Below are positions 21,928 to 31,399 of a DNA stretch of 64,000 nucleotides, piece by piece (positions within the stretch are counted from its first letter, which is position 1; each line of letters opens with the position of its first letter). The translations under genes and the position numbers were made by a program. The stretch comes from Panopea generosa. Lineage: Eukaryota; Mollusca; Bivalvia; Adapedonta; Hiatellidae. Below the pieces are notes generated by a model that made no database searches, was not told the DNA's origin, and worked only from the letters and a program-made list of their open reading frames with translations. The stretch is taken from contig CM055895.1 in the NCBI GenBank assembly GCA_029582155.1, positions 21,617,171 to 21,681,170 on the forward strand. Direction: 5' to 3'.

Positions 21928-22998
21928 TTTGGGTGATGCCCCCAAGAGAGTGTTAGTCTTGGGCGATGCTTCCAGAAGAGTGTTAGTCTTGGGTGATGCG
22001 TCCAGAAGAGTGTTTGGGCGATGCCTCCTGAAGAGTGCTAGTCTTGGGCGATGCCCCCAGAAGAGTGTTAGTCTTGGACGATGCCCCCAGAAGAGTGTTA
22101 GTCTTGGGCGATGCCCCCAGGAGATTGTTAGTCTTGGACGATGCCCCCAGGAGAGTGTTAGTCTTGGGTGATGCCCCCAGAAGAGTGTTAGTGTTAGGCG
22201 ATGCACCCAGAAGAATGTTATTCTTGGGTGATGCCCCCAGAAGAGTGTTAGTCTTGGGTGATGCCCCCTGAAGAGTGTTAGTCTTGGGTGATGCCCCCTG
22301 AAGAGTGTTAGTCTTAGGCGATGCCCCAAGGAGAGTGTTAGTCTTGGGTGATGTCCCCAGAAGAGTGTTAGTCTTGGGCGATGCCTCCTGAAGGGTGCTA
22401 GTCTTGGTTGATTCCCCCAGAAGAGTGTTAGTCTTGGGCGATGCCCCCAGGAAAGTGTTAGTCTTGGGTGATGCCCCCAGGAGAGTGTTAGTCTTGGGCA
22501 ATGCCTCCTAAAGAGTGTTAGTCTTGGGTGATGCCCCCAGGAGAGTGTTAGTCTTTTGTGATGCCCCCAGGAGAGTGTTAGTCTTGGGTGATGCCCCCAG
22601 GAGAGTGTTAGTCTTGGGCGATGCCCCCAGGAGAGTGTTAGTCTTGGGTGATGCCCCCAGGAGAGCGTTAGTCTTGGACGATGCCCCCAGGAGTGTTAGT
22701 CTTGGGTGATGCCCGAAGGAGAGTGTTAGTCTTGGGCGATGCCTCCTAAAGAGTGTTAGTCTTGGGCAATGCCCCCAGAAGAGTGTTGGTCTTGGGTGAA
22801 GCCCCAAGAAGAGTGTTAGTTTTGGGCAATGCCCCCAGAAAAGTGTTGGTCTTGGGCAATGCCCCCAGAAGAGTGCTAGTCTTAGGTGATGCCCCCAGAA
22901 GAGTGTTAGTCTTGGACGATGCCCCCAGAAGAGTGTTATTCTTGGGTGATGCCCTCAGAAGAGAGTTAGTCTTGGGCGATGCCCCAGAAGAATGTTAA
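21928..22998. repeat. 30-bp minisatellite (~36 copies)
   Basis: Units of gatgcccccagaagagtgtt plus agtcttgggc, with point variants and a few 2-base deletions. Since 30 is a multiple of three, several frames on both strands stay open (up to 172 codons) and give 10-residue repeats such as LVLGDAPRRV and SPKTNTLLGA. There is no single continuous frame, start context or splice signal to support a protein. Confidence 0.96.
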
Positions 22999-23425
22999 TC
23001 TTATTTAAGGTTTGTTGTGTATAGTACCGTCACATGGATCCTCAGTTCAAAGTCCAAATCCATCTGTTAGTATTTTTAGTTGGCTATCCCCCGGAATTGT
23101 ACCCGCAACCCTGAGACTAGAAGTCTTTTACTCTACCTACAGAGCTTATTGGGGTGACTCAATTTATTAATGAGAATTCCATCATACTTAAGAGATGTGT
23201 TCTGGACAATGAGATGATATGTCAAGTTTAAAAATCAGTTCATACTTTAAGAAGTCGATATCATATTCATGCATGGTAACTTTTCGAATGATTTAAACAT
23301 TTGGTCTCATTGCCTATGCTTGTTTGTTCATCTTTAATATTGTCATGAAAGGTAAGTCTACTTCACCCTTTATGTTTCTTGCTTTCAAGAGTAAAAATGA
23401 CAAATTAGAGATTCCCTAATTTGGT
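22999..23425. other. Intergenic spacer
   Basis: Contains a weak tRNA-like word (cccgcaaccctgagactaga) near 23100 that may be a SINE scrap. Nothing else. Confidence 0.4.
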
Positions 23426-23439
23426 TTAAACAATATCTA

Positions 23440-23756
23440 GACCGCGGCCTGGGCTAGTGGTAGAGCCTCCACCTTGCATGCGGAAGGTCGTGGGTTCGAT
23501 ACCCGGTCTTGTCGTACCAAAGACTTTAAAAATGGTACTAGAAGCTTCCTCGCTTGATGCTCAGCATTTAGAGGAGAGTTCTAGTTCTGGTCGGCCCGGT
23601 GTCAGTATAATGTGACTGGGTGGGGTATCATACCATGTGTCTGCGGCATGATACTCCAGTGTGACAGCGCTAGGAATACTGTCTCAAGTAGACACCGTCG
23701 CGATATAACTGAAAAATTGTTGAAAGCGATGCTAAACACCATACAACAACAACAAC
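23440..23756 (+). mobile_element. tRNA-Ala-like SINE, family D, with 14-bp TSD
   Basis: The head ctagtggtagagcctccacc then ttgcatgcggaagg resembles tRNA-Ala(UGC), with B box gtgggttcgatacccgg. The body ends gatgctaaacaccatacaac plus (AAC)n. It is flanked by the perfect repeat TTAAACAATATCTA at 23426-23439 and 23757-23770, so it is a recent insertion. The 107-codon ORF here belongs to the SINE. Confidence 0.9.
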
Positions 23757-23770
23757 TTAAACAATATCTA

Positions 23771-25180
23771 TTTGTTTTAACACAATGTTATTACATATTT
23801 CATACATGTATATCCATTACACAGCGATACATAAAAACGGAAAGCTATTTAAATGTCTTGCCTATATTTCTTTATAACAGTGAGGCTATAAAGAAGTCTA
23901 GATATCCATGTAAGGTCAAGGTTAGATGGATATAGTTAAAAAGAGATAGAATAATATGATATTTAAGCGAAGATAATTATTGTATAAGGGTCAAGGTTAG
24001 AAAAATCCAAAATAAAACAGGATGGTTTTAACTAGTTCTACATATTACACAACTACGAACCTGGTGACATGGACAGACAGGCAAAGAAATGGAGCCAAAA
24101 AGGAAAACACTTATTCATAGTGGTCAAGGTCATGAAAATAAATGCATGGCTTTGAGTAGTTGTACCCATTACACAGCTACTGTGAACATTAATTTTGGGA
24201 CAAGTAGTTTCATAGAAACAGAAGCTCAATGCAAAACTTACAATAATATTTTGTAGTGAAGTTACCAGTAATTATCTATTACTTTGGGCAAGGTCATCCA
24301 AATCTGCTTTATGGTTTTGTTGTTGTATGGTGTTTAGCATCGCTTTCAACAATTTTTCAGTCGTATCGCGATGGTGTCTACTTGAGACAATATTCTTAAC
24401 GCTGTCACGCTGGAGTATCATGCCACAGACATATGGTATGATACCCCACCCAGTCACATTTTCTGACACCGGGACAACCAGACCTTGAACATTCCTCTAA
24501 ATGCTGAGCATCAAGCAAGGAAGCTTCTAGTACTATCTAGCCCACTACCTTCTGCATCCGAGGCTGATGCTCTACCACTAGACCATGTACCCATTGCACA
24601 AATATGAACAAAATTTGATGACTCGGAAATGGAGCTAAATTTTGAACCTAATACTAATCATCTGTAGGTCAATGTCAAGGTCACCAAAAGTAACATGCTG
24701 TATGGTTTTGATTATAGTCCTAATCTATTACTTGCACAACTTAAATACAAAATTGGTGACTTTGGGGCAGACATGTTCAAAGACACATGAGTTTATCACA
24801 AAATTTAAAATTTTGTAGGCCAAGTTAATTATTTGTTGAGGTCAATGTCATCTAAAAAGAAAGTCTCCATCATTGCATCATTTTACTACCCACAACCCAA
24901 CTTGCAAGATGGCCAAACAATATCTGAGAACTGGAGGTGAACGCAAAAATATGACTATTTTTAAGCCAAATTAAGTATTTGTAGAGTTCAAGATCTTCTT
25001 AAAAAGTCTACATCATTTTGAGTTGTCATTACACAACTAGGGACCAAATTTGGCCACACCAGACCAAACAGATTCTGAGAAACAGAGTTGAACGCAAAGA
25101 CTTTATACTGTGTAGGCCAAGTTAGTTGTCTGTAGATATTATAGTCAAGGTCACCCAAAGACAAAGTTATTCAATGACTG
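23771..25180. repeat. Degenerate interspersed repeat with recurring tcaaggtca words
   Basis: Blocks built around 'gtcaaggtca(c/t)..', 'acccattacacaactac' and 'gagaaacagagttgaacgcaa' recur every 130-200 bases (for example 23915, 23991, 24123, 24670, 25146). The inverted SINE D copy lies inside. No coding potential. Confidence 0.55.
24313..24592 (-). mobile_element. tRNA-Ala-like SINE, family D, inverted copy
   Basis: Reverse-complement copy of the element at 23440, from the gttgttgtatggtgtttagc tail to a diverged head (ctagtggtagagcatcagcc). The two copies face each other about 560 bases apart and could pair in RNA. Confidence 0.85.
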
Positions 25181-25334
25181 ATTAAGACTCATTTATCAAA
25201 ACAGTTTCCCTCTCAGTAGTAAATGTATATCCTTTTTACAATTCTACATAAATAGAACTTTAAACTAAATGAATAAAAAGAACCAATGAAAGAGCAATTT
25301 AAAAACAGAAGAAATAGAAAGCAGTCTTTTTTAA

Positions 25335-25564
25335 CGCTTTACTCCATATATACTTGTTTTCCCACACCCATAGAAGGCCTTTGAAAACAGTGCAGGAAGA
25401 GTTCAGATTGCTCGTAACGAGTAATCTGAACACTTCCTGCACTGTTTTCCTCTCTGTCAGTTAATATAAACATAAATCACCCAATAATTCAAAAGCCATC
25501 TATATTAGAGGTGTCCAAAGGTGTCTATAAGAGGTATCCAAAGGCGTCTATATGAAGTAAAGGG
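25335..25564. mobile_element. piggyBac-like MITE, copy 2, with TTAA target duplication
   Basis: Inverted relative of 1138-1372: same palindromic core (gaaaacagtgcaggaagagt, then the loop ctcgtaacgag). It ends TAAAGGG and is flanked by TTAA at 25331-25334 and 25565-25568. The left end carries CGCTTTA in place of CCCTTTA. Confidence 0.85.
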
Positions 25565-26086
25565 TTAAAGAGCAAGTAAAAATGAGAGCTAGATCCATTA
25601 GATTTCTCTGGTATCATTGCTTGGTATAACATGTTCATGTCCTGATGATACTAGACAATCTTCAGTAACTTCAGACCTTTGATTTTCCAACTTGCAGTTA
25701 TGTGATTCATGGCTATGATGAAATGAAGTTGATATACAATTGAGTTTATTTAACTGTTGTTTTTTTTTCAAAGAATTTACCGATTACTAATAATATACAA
25801 ATATATAATTATAAACATATTTACTGCCCATTTTAATCAACATTTAGTCTAATCAATTAACAAACAACTAATAAAAGTTTACCAATTGTATTTTTATCAA
25901 TACTGATAAACAACACCAACACATAATTATGCTGATTAATTTATCTTGTGTAAAAAACCTTGTACCAGGTACACATATATGGAACTTTGTAGTTAGTTAT
26001 CTAAACACATACACATGAATTTATTTCAGCTGCTACAAATGTCCTCAAATTCAAGTTGAGAAAGATCACTGAAATAATATTTTTTA
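25565..26086. other. Intergenic spacer
   Basis: AT-rich DNA without a recognisable feature. Confidence 0.45.
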
Positions 26087-27650
26087 GCTCGCCGGGACGA
26101 AGTCCAAGGAGAGCAATTGTCATGACCCCGTGGCGTCGTCATGACCCCGTGACCCCGATGGCATCGTCGTCAGTGTCGTCATCGTCTGTGGACACCCAGG
26201 TTAAATTTTTGCGTACAAGTTTCAGATATCTATGCAACCACTCATTGGATATGAATAAAACTTTGCATGTGTGTTTACCATCATCAATGGAACACGTATA
26301 GATAGGAACCATAACTCTGGATTTCATTTTGGCACAGTTATGGTCCTTTTTGGACTTAGACACCCAGAGGCGAGCTTTGTTGGTCTTCTGACAACTCTTA
26401 TTTATAATTATGAATGCGTCCAGTGGAAATGGCTGACCCTGGTACATGTTAGTAAATTTTAAATTTTGCAACTTTGTACATGTAGTTAGTTATCTATACA
26501 TATATATATACCTATTCTGCTACATCAAATGTTCACAAAATCAAATAGTTGAAAAAATGTCACTGAAATATTATTAATTTTATAATTAGAAATGTATCCA
26601 GTGGAAATGGCTGCCCCTGCTTCATGTTAGTAAATTTTACTTGTACTAAGTCAATAGTGGGCCAGATATCCAGTTAAATTTAACCAAAATTGGAAAATAT
26701 CTAACTTGGCTTGTATTTTATAATTATTTAACATCGAATGAAGTATTAATTAAATACATAGACACTTTCGGAAGTTATTGACAAGAAATTAATTTGACTT
26801 TAGACGGAAAATATAAGGGCAGACCGTGTTAACCACTGAGAATGGTCTTTTAAAGGGTGTTTTATATATGTATGAGGTCAACAGTGGCCCATAAAGGGAT
26901 CAAATTTAGAATTTTCACAATCTTTTCAAGATCCAACCTGCCATTTGTTCATATTTGATGTAAAAATGCTTCCTACAAGAAGAAAGTTCAAGTTTGTTCA
27001 AACAAAGGAGCTAGAGTTTATTGGGGCCCTGTAAGGAAACTGATTTTTACGTATTAAGACAAAAGTAAATTCTTTTTTTAGGAATTATTTGAATTATCTT
27101 GAGGTCTTAAAAAATTGTTTAGCCACAACAGCCGGGACTGTAATCTTCAAAGGGAGTATATCTGAGGAAAAAATTTTAAATGTCTAAAAAAAAAAAAAAT
27201 TTTTAAAATAGAATTTTGGCCCATTTTAAAATTTTGAAAAATCCTTTTAAAAGGGTTTAATATCCATAAAGGGCCAACAGCAACCAAAAAAGAAATTAAA
27301 TTGAAAAATATTCAAAAATATTGTCAAGAACTGACCAACCAAATTTGTTCATATTTGATATGAATGATCCATACGAGTGGGCTATTGGTTCAAAAACAAG
27401 AGCCAGGACCAAGTATTGGGACTGATTTTTATGTGAGAATGCTATTGGAAAGCAGAAACAGGGCTAATTATAATTATTTTATCTATTTGAGCAATTTTTA
27501 AATTGTGATCTGGAGCATTGTTTAGTCGTAACAGTTTAGATCGTGTCCTTTAAAGGGAATTTAGAATAAAGGGCCAGCAGTTGAGATTTGGTTCTTTTTA
27601 GGAACCTTCATATCCATAAGGGCCATGGGCATCAGAGCCCAACAAAGGTT
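26087..27650 (+). repeat. Bivalve AGCTC-type repeat with internal degenerate units
   Basis: Starts TTTAGCTCGCCGGGACGAAG and has a gtcgtcagtgtcgtcatcgtc block, the usual head of this interspersed family. It is followed by units with ttgttcatatttgatat (26941, 27342) and 'gggccaacagcaacc'. ORFs at 26056-26471 are by-products. Confidence 0.7.
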
Positions 27651-27945
27651 AAAATTATGAATTTTTCAGTCATATAAAATTACTTCAGTACTGTTTTTTT
27701 AGTTTCCCCTAAAAATAGAAACAGCACATATTATACACTGCGCAGAGATAATATCACACAATAATTTTGACCAAAGCAAGGAGAGTAAATCTGACATCAA
27801 ATTGATTATAGGTAGTTTATCTACACTAACAATAGTCAAGATAATATTGATATGGCAAGTGATTGACATGTCCTGTAATTTGTTGATTACTTGTATGTAA
27901 CTGAAGCAATGGGTAACATGTGTATCTACCACAGTCAAAATTAAA

Positions 27946-29616
27946 ATGTCACAGAAAGACAGAACAGCAAGTGTGAGTGTTTCTTCAGAACTGTTACAGG
28001 ATATTCTCTGCCAGCCATGCAAGGAAGATGGAAAAAGTTTACAAGCTGAAGGTTTTTGTAAAGACTGTGCAGAGTATCTGTGCAGCACATGTTACACACA
28101 TCACTGTCGTCCAAAGCCAATGCGTAATCATGTACTGGTGCCCAAAGATGAGATGCCAATAGATGTGCTGGAAATCATTTGTCCTAACCATGCCGAACAG
28201 ATTGTGAGATATTTCTGCAACACTCACAACCAAGTTTGCTGCCAGGTTTGTGAGAAAAAGCACCATAACACCTGTACCAATGTTGTCCTTATGTCCGACG
28301 TATCCACCGCTCCTGCAACTACTGAAGAGTTTGGTGGGTTAATGAATAAACTCCAATTCTTGGCGAGACAACCAGATGAGATAAAGAAGATGTCCAATGA
28401 CAAGGCTGAACACATCAGAATGTACCATGCTCAAGCATTGAACAAAATCAGATCATACAGAAAAGAAATAAATAACTACTTTGATCATCTTGAAAAGGAC
28501 ATTGAAAAGGAAGTTGAAAAAATGAAAGAAGTCGATACAGAAGCAATAACAAATACTACTCGGGCTTGTGACTTATTGAAGAAGAAAATTGAAGAAATAG
28601 TTGGAAAACTAAAGGTGTTGCAGATAAGACACGAACACTGTCAATTGTTTATGACAATGAGAACATTGAAAGATAAAATAATCAACTATGAGGATGTGCT
28701 TCATCAGCTGGAGATAAAAGATATCAACCGGTATGTGTTTGACCCCAATATGAAGGTCCTTAAAACGTTGACCAGTTTTAAAGTTCTAGGAAAACTGGTA
28801 AAAAGTATAAAATGGCAGGCAACTGATGATATCCATGTGAGACTGGAGGCAGATAAACATGTGAGCAACATAACTGGAGTAGCATCCTTAACAAAGGATC
28901 ATATTGTCATTGCTGATGCTGGAAATAGCAGGATCAAACTGATTGAGATCCAAACTGGAATAACAGTAGCACACCTAAAGACAAATTTTAAACCTTGGGA
29001 TGTAATAAGCCTTGACAAAAGCAATGTTGCTGTAACATTCCCAAGAGAAAGCAAAATCAAGTTCCTGTCAGTATTTGGTGAACTGACTATAAACCGCGAA
29101 ATAGAAGTGGACGGATCCTGCAAAGGCATAGCACACTACAGGGGCTCATTAGTCGTAACTTTCACAGGACCTGTGAAGGTAGATATCATGGATTTAAATG
29201 GAAAAGTTCTCAGACGTTTTTGTGAGGAAATACAAAAGAAGAAACTGTTTAGTTGGCCACTTTATGTTGCCATCAGTTCAGATGGAGATACTCTGTATGT
29301 GTCAGACTTCATTGAAAACTCAGTCACTAGTTTATCAGTGAAAGGAAAGGCCATTGCGGTCTATTCCGATCTGCAAAACCCTGTAGGACTGGCCGTAGAT
29401 CGAGACGGATCAGTTTTGGTGTGCTGCCAAAAATCTAATAATGTTCATCAGTTCACGCCTGGATCAAGCGAAAGAAAACGACTTCTTACCAAAAATGATG
29501 GATTGTCCCAACCACGTTCTATACATTACAGCGACTATGGTGACAAGATGTACCTGGGAATGCTAGATAGTGACAATGTGAAGTCGTTCACATCCACTTA
29601 CCAGCCACCTACTTGA
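27946..29616 (+). CDS. TRIM-like protein: two B-boxes, coiled coil, NHL-like propeller; no RING
   Basis: One intronless ORF of 556 codons. Residues 22-62 form a first zinc-binding B-box: C22-x2-C25, C38-x2-C41, C46-x2-C49, then H52/H53 and H62. Residues 79-110 form a second, B-box-2 type: C79-x2-H82, C91-x2-H94, C99/C102, H106/H107. A charged heptad-rich helix follows at about 150-230 (KAEHIRMYHAQ, FDHLEKDIEKEVEKMKE). From ~300 to the end there are NHL-type beta-propeller repeats (IVIADAGNSRIKLIE, GDTLYVSDF, GLAVDRDGSVLVC). This is the architecture of TRIM2/3/56/71-like proteins, greatly expanded in bivalves. No RING precedes the B-boxes, so it may act as a scaffold or adaptor and not as an E3 ligase. 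The start is the first ATG, and the stop is TGA. Innate-immune or RNA-regulatory roles are known for relatives but not shown here. Confidence 0.92.
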   Translation: MSQKDRTASVSVSSELLQDILCQPCKEDGKSLQAEGFCKDCAEYLCSTCYTHHCRPKPMRNHVLVPKDEMPIDVLEIICPNHAEQIVRYFCNTHNQVCCQVCEKKHHNTCTNVVLMSDVSTAPATTEEFGGLMNKLQFLARQPDEIKKMSNDKAEHIRMYHAQALNKIRSYRKEINNYFDHLEKDIEKEVEKMKEVDTEAITNTTRACDLLKKKIEEIVGKLKVLQIRHEHCQLFMTMRTLKDKIINYEDVLHQLEIKDINRYVFDPNMKVLKTLTSFKVLGKLVKSIKWQATDDIHVRLEADKHVSNITGVASLTKDHIVIADAGNSRIKLIEIQTGITVAHLKTNFKPWDVISLDKSNVAVTFPRESKIKFLSVFGELTINREIEVDGSCKGIAHYRGSLVVTFTGPVKVDIMDLNGKVLRRFCEEIQKKKLFSWPLYVAISSDGDTLYVSDFIENSVTSLSVKGKAIAVYSDLQNPVGLAVDRDGSVLVCCQKSNNVHQFTPGSSERKRLLTKNDGLSQPRSIHYSDYGDKMYLGMLDSDNVKSFTSTYQPPT

Positions 29617-29759
29617 GTTTTTTTGGGATCGGGTGGTATTCTTTTGTTATTCAAGAAAAACTCAGTTTAATTGAAATGCTAGTACCAGTTGCTTTGTAAT
29701 TTTAATAACAAGTGACAGTGACTTTTTCAATTAAAGTTAAATGTTAAAGTTAAAATCTT

Positions 29760-30112
29760 CTGACTAATAAACAACAGGAATCCAAAGGAAATATCTTCTA
29801 AGAAACAGTATGAATCAAAAGGAAAATTCTTCTGAGAAATAAACAATATGAATCCAAAGGAAAATTCTTCGGACAAATAAACACTGTGAATCCAAGGAAA
29901 TTTCTTCTGGTAAATAAACAATAAGAATCCAAAAGAAAATTCTTCTGGCGAATAAACAATAGGAATCCTAAGGAAAATTCTTCTGACAAATAAACAATAG
30001 GAATCCAAAGGAAAATTCTTCTAATGAATAAACAATATGTATCGAAAGGAAAATTCTTTTGACAAAGAAACAATAGGAATCCAAAGGAAAATTCTTCTGA
30101 CAAATGAACAAT
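29760..30112. repeat. 38-bp minisatellite (~9 copies) in the TRIM 3' region
   Basis: Units of gaatccaaaggaaaattctt plus ctgacaaataaacaatag. It begins about 145 bases after the TRIM stop. Every unit contains AATAAA (in aaATAAACAATA context), so the gene is followed by a row of potential polyadenylation hexamers. Minus-strand ORFs here come from the repeat. Confidence 0.92.
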
Positions 30113-30294
30113 AGCCATGATACTGGAGGGAGAAGTAACTCCTTCAATGACAGACATATACAAAATAGCAGGGGTCAAGAGAATAGTTTCACAAAGTATT
30201 ATATAACATGCAATATTTTGCATTGTCTTTCATCAGTTTATTTGTCACAAAATTCTTCCATTTTTTTATCTAAATCTGACGACAGTCTGCTGAT

Positions 30295-30476
30295 ATTAGT
30301 CAAACATGTCTTAAGCTGCCAGTCCGGGGAGGGAGCAAAAGTGCCCTTTTAAGACAGGTTGTTGCTTAATATAGGTTTATTTGCTCTGAAAGAATAGAAA
30401 TGGACAACACCAAATGTGGCTCCTTAAAAGAATTGGCTGCTCAAGAGAGGTGGCTGCTTTCACAGGGTTGACTGTA
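30295..30476. mobile_element. ~180-bp MITE of the 'TACAGTCAAACC' type, diverged copy
   Basis: The body (cttaagctgccagtc..gagcaaaagtgcccttttaa..ggctgcttt..gggttgactgta) matches the better-preserved copy at 53324-53507. The left terminal repeat is eroded (agtcaaac). Confidence 0.65.
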
Positions 30477-30679
30477 CAGACTAGTTGGCATGATCATTTT
30501 TCAAAAAGTCATGCCTATTTTCACTTATATATTTTTCATCCAAAACTAATCAAATCTTGTGGACAGTACAGATTAATCTAGTGAACATTCTGGTCAGATT
30601 ATTGCTAGACTGTGCCAGTTATAGCCTGGAGATATCAAATCACTGTGCTGTATATTTTTTGTTGTATTTTACTAATGTT

Positions 30680-31215
30680 TAGCTTTACTGGCCAAGGCCA
30701 GCAGTGCTTATGACATGGTTAATTGCCCATTGTCTGTTTATCCGTCTTGCTATCGGTAACCTTTTTCTTGTAGATGTGATAGCACCATCATTGTATCTTA
30801 ACCAAACTTGCACAGGAGTTATATAACCACAAGATATCTGACGAGTTTTTGAACCAGCGTGATTCGACAACAAATGCTCCTGTCACAAGGGCTTAAAAGC
30901 ACATTTTAAGCAAAACTTTTAAAAAGCATTTTCTCTAAAACTTCAAGGCCTAGACCTTAGATTTTTTTTAATGAAGCATTGCATGGATGTCCCCTAAAAG
31001 ATTTGTTGGAATCGGATTCCTAGGATAAAATTTGAGGCCACCACAGGGATCACTGTTTTACATAGAGTTATATAGGGAAAATGTAGATGCAATAACACCC
31101 CCATTTTCATTGAATCTTAACCAATCTTGCACAGCAGTTATGTAATCACAAGATCACGGAAAAGTTCTTGAACAGTGTGATTCGACCACAAATGCCCCGC
31201 CGCTAGGCTTATAAG
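30680..31215 (+). repeat. Bivalve AGCTC/CTGGCC-type repeat, two units
   Basis: The first unit (tttagctttactggcc..taaccaaacttgcacaggag) parallels 6127-6445. A second, partial unit starts near 31085 (gatgcaataacacccccatt..cttgcacagcagttatg). Confidence 0.7.
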
Positions 31216-31399
31216 CATTTACAGCGTTTTTACCTCATATACTCCCATTAAATGAGTAATTATAATTTTCGCAGTATAATAATTGTTTTCTGTAAATGGA
31301 AGCAGTTGAATTGTGTTAACTGAATAAAAAAAATCTCACAACTACACAGAGGTAATCAAGAAATAAACATCAAATGGCTTCATTCTGTGCACTTAAAGA

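Noticed and set aside
21827-22998. Six ORFs of 64-172 codons on both strands
   Set aside because: All lie within the 30-bp minisatellite and cannot all be real; none has supporting context.
27699-28415. Minus-strand ORFs of 60-129 codons overlapping the TRIM gene
   Set aside because: They are antisense shadows of the B-box coding sequence, with no family features.
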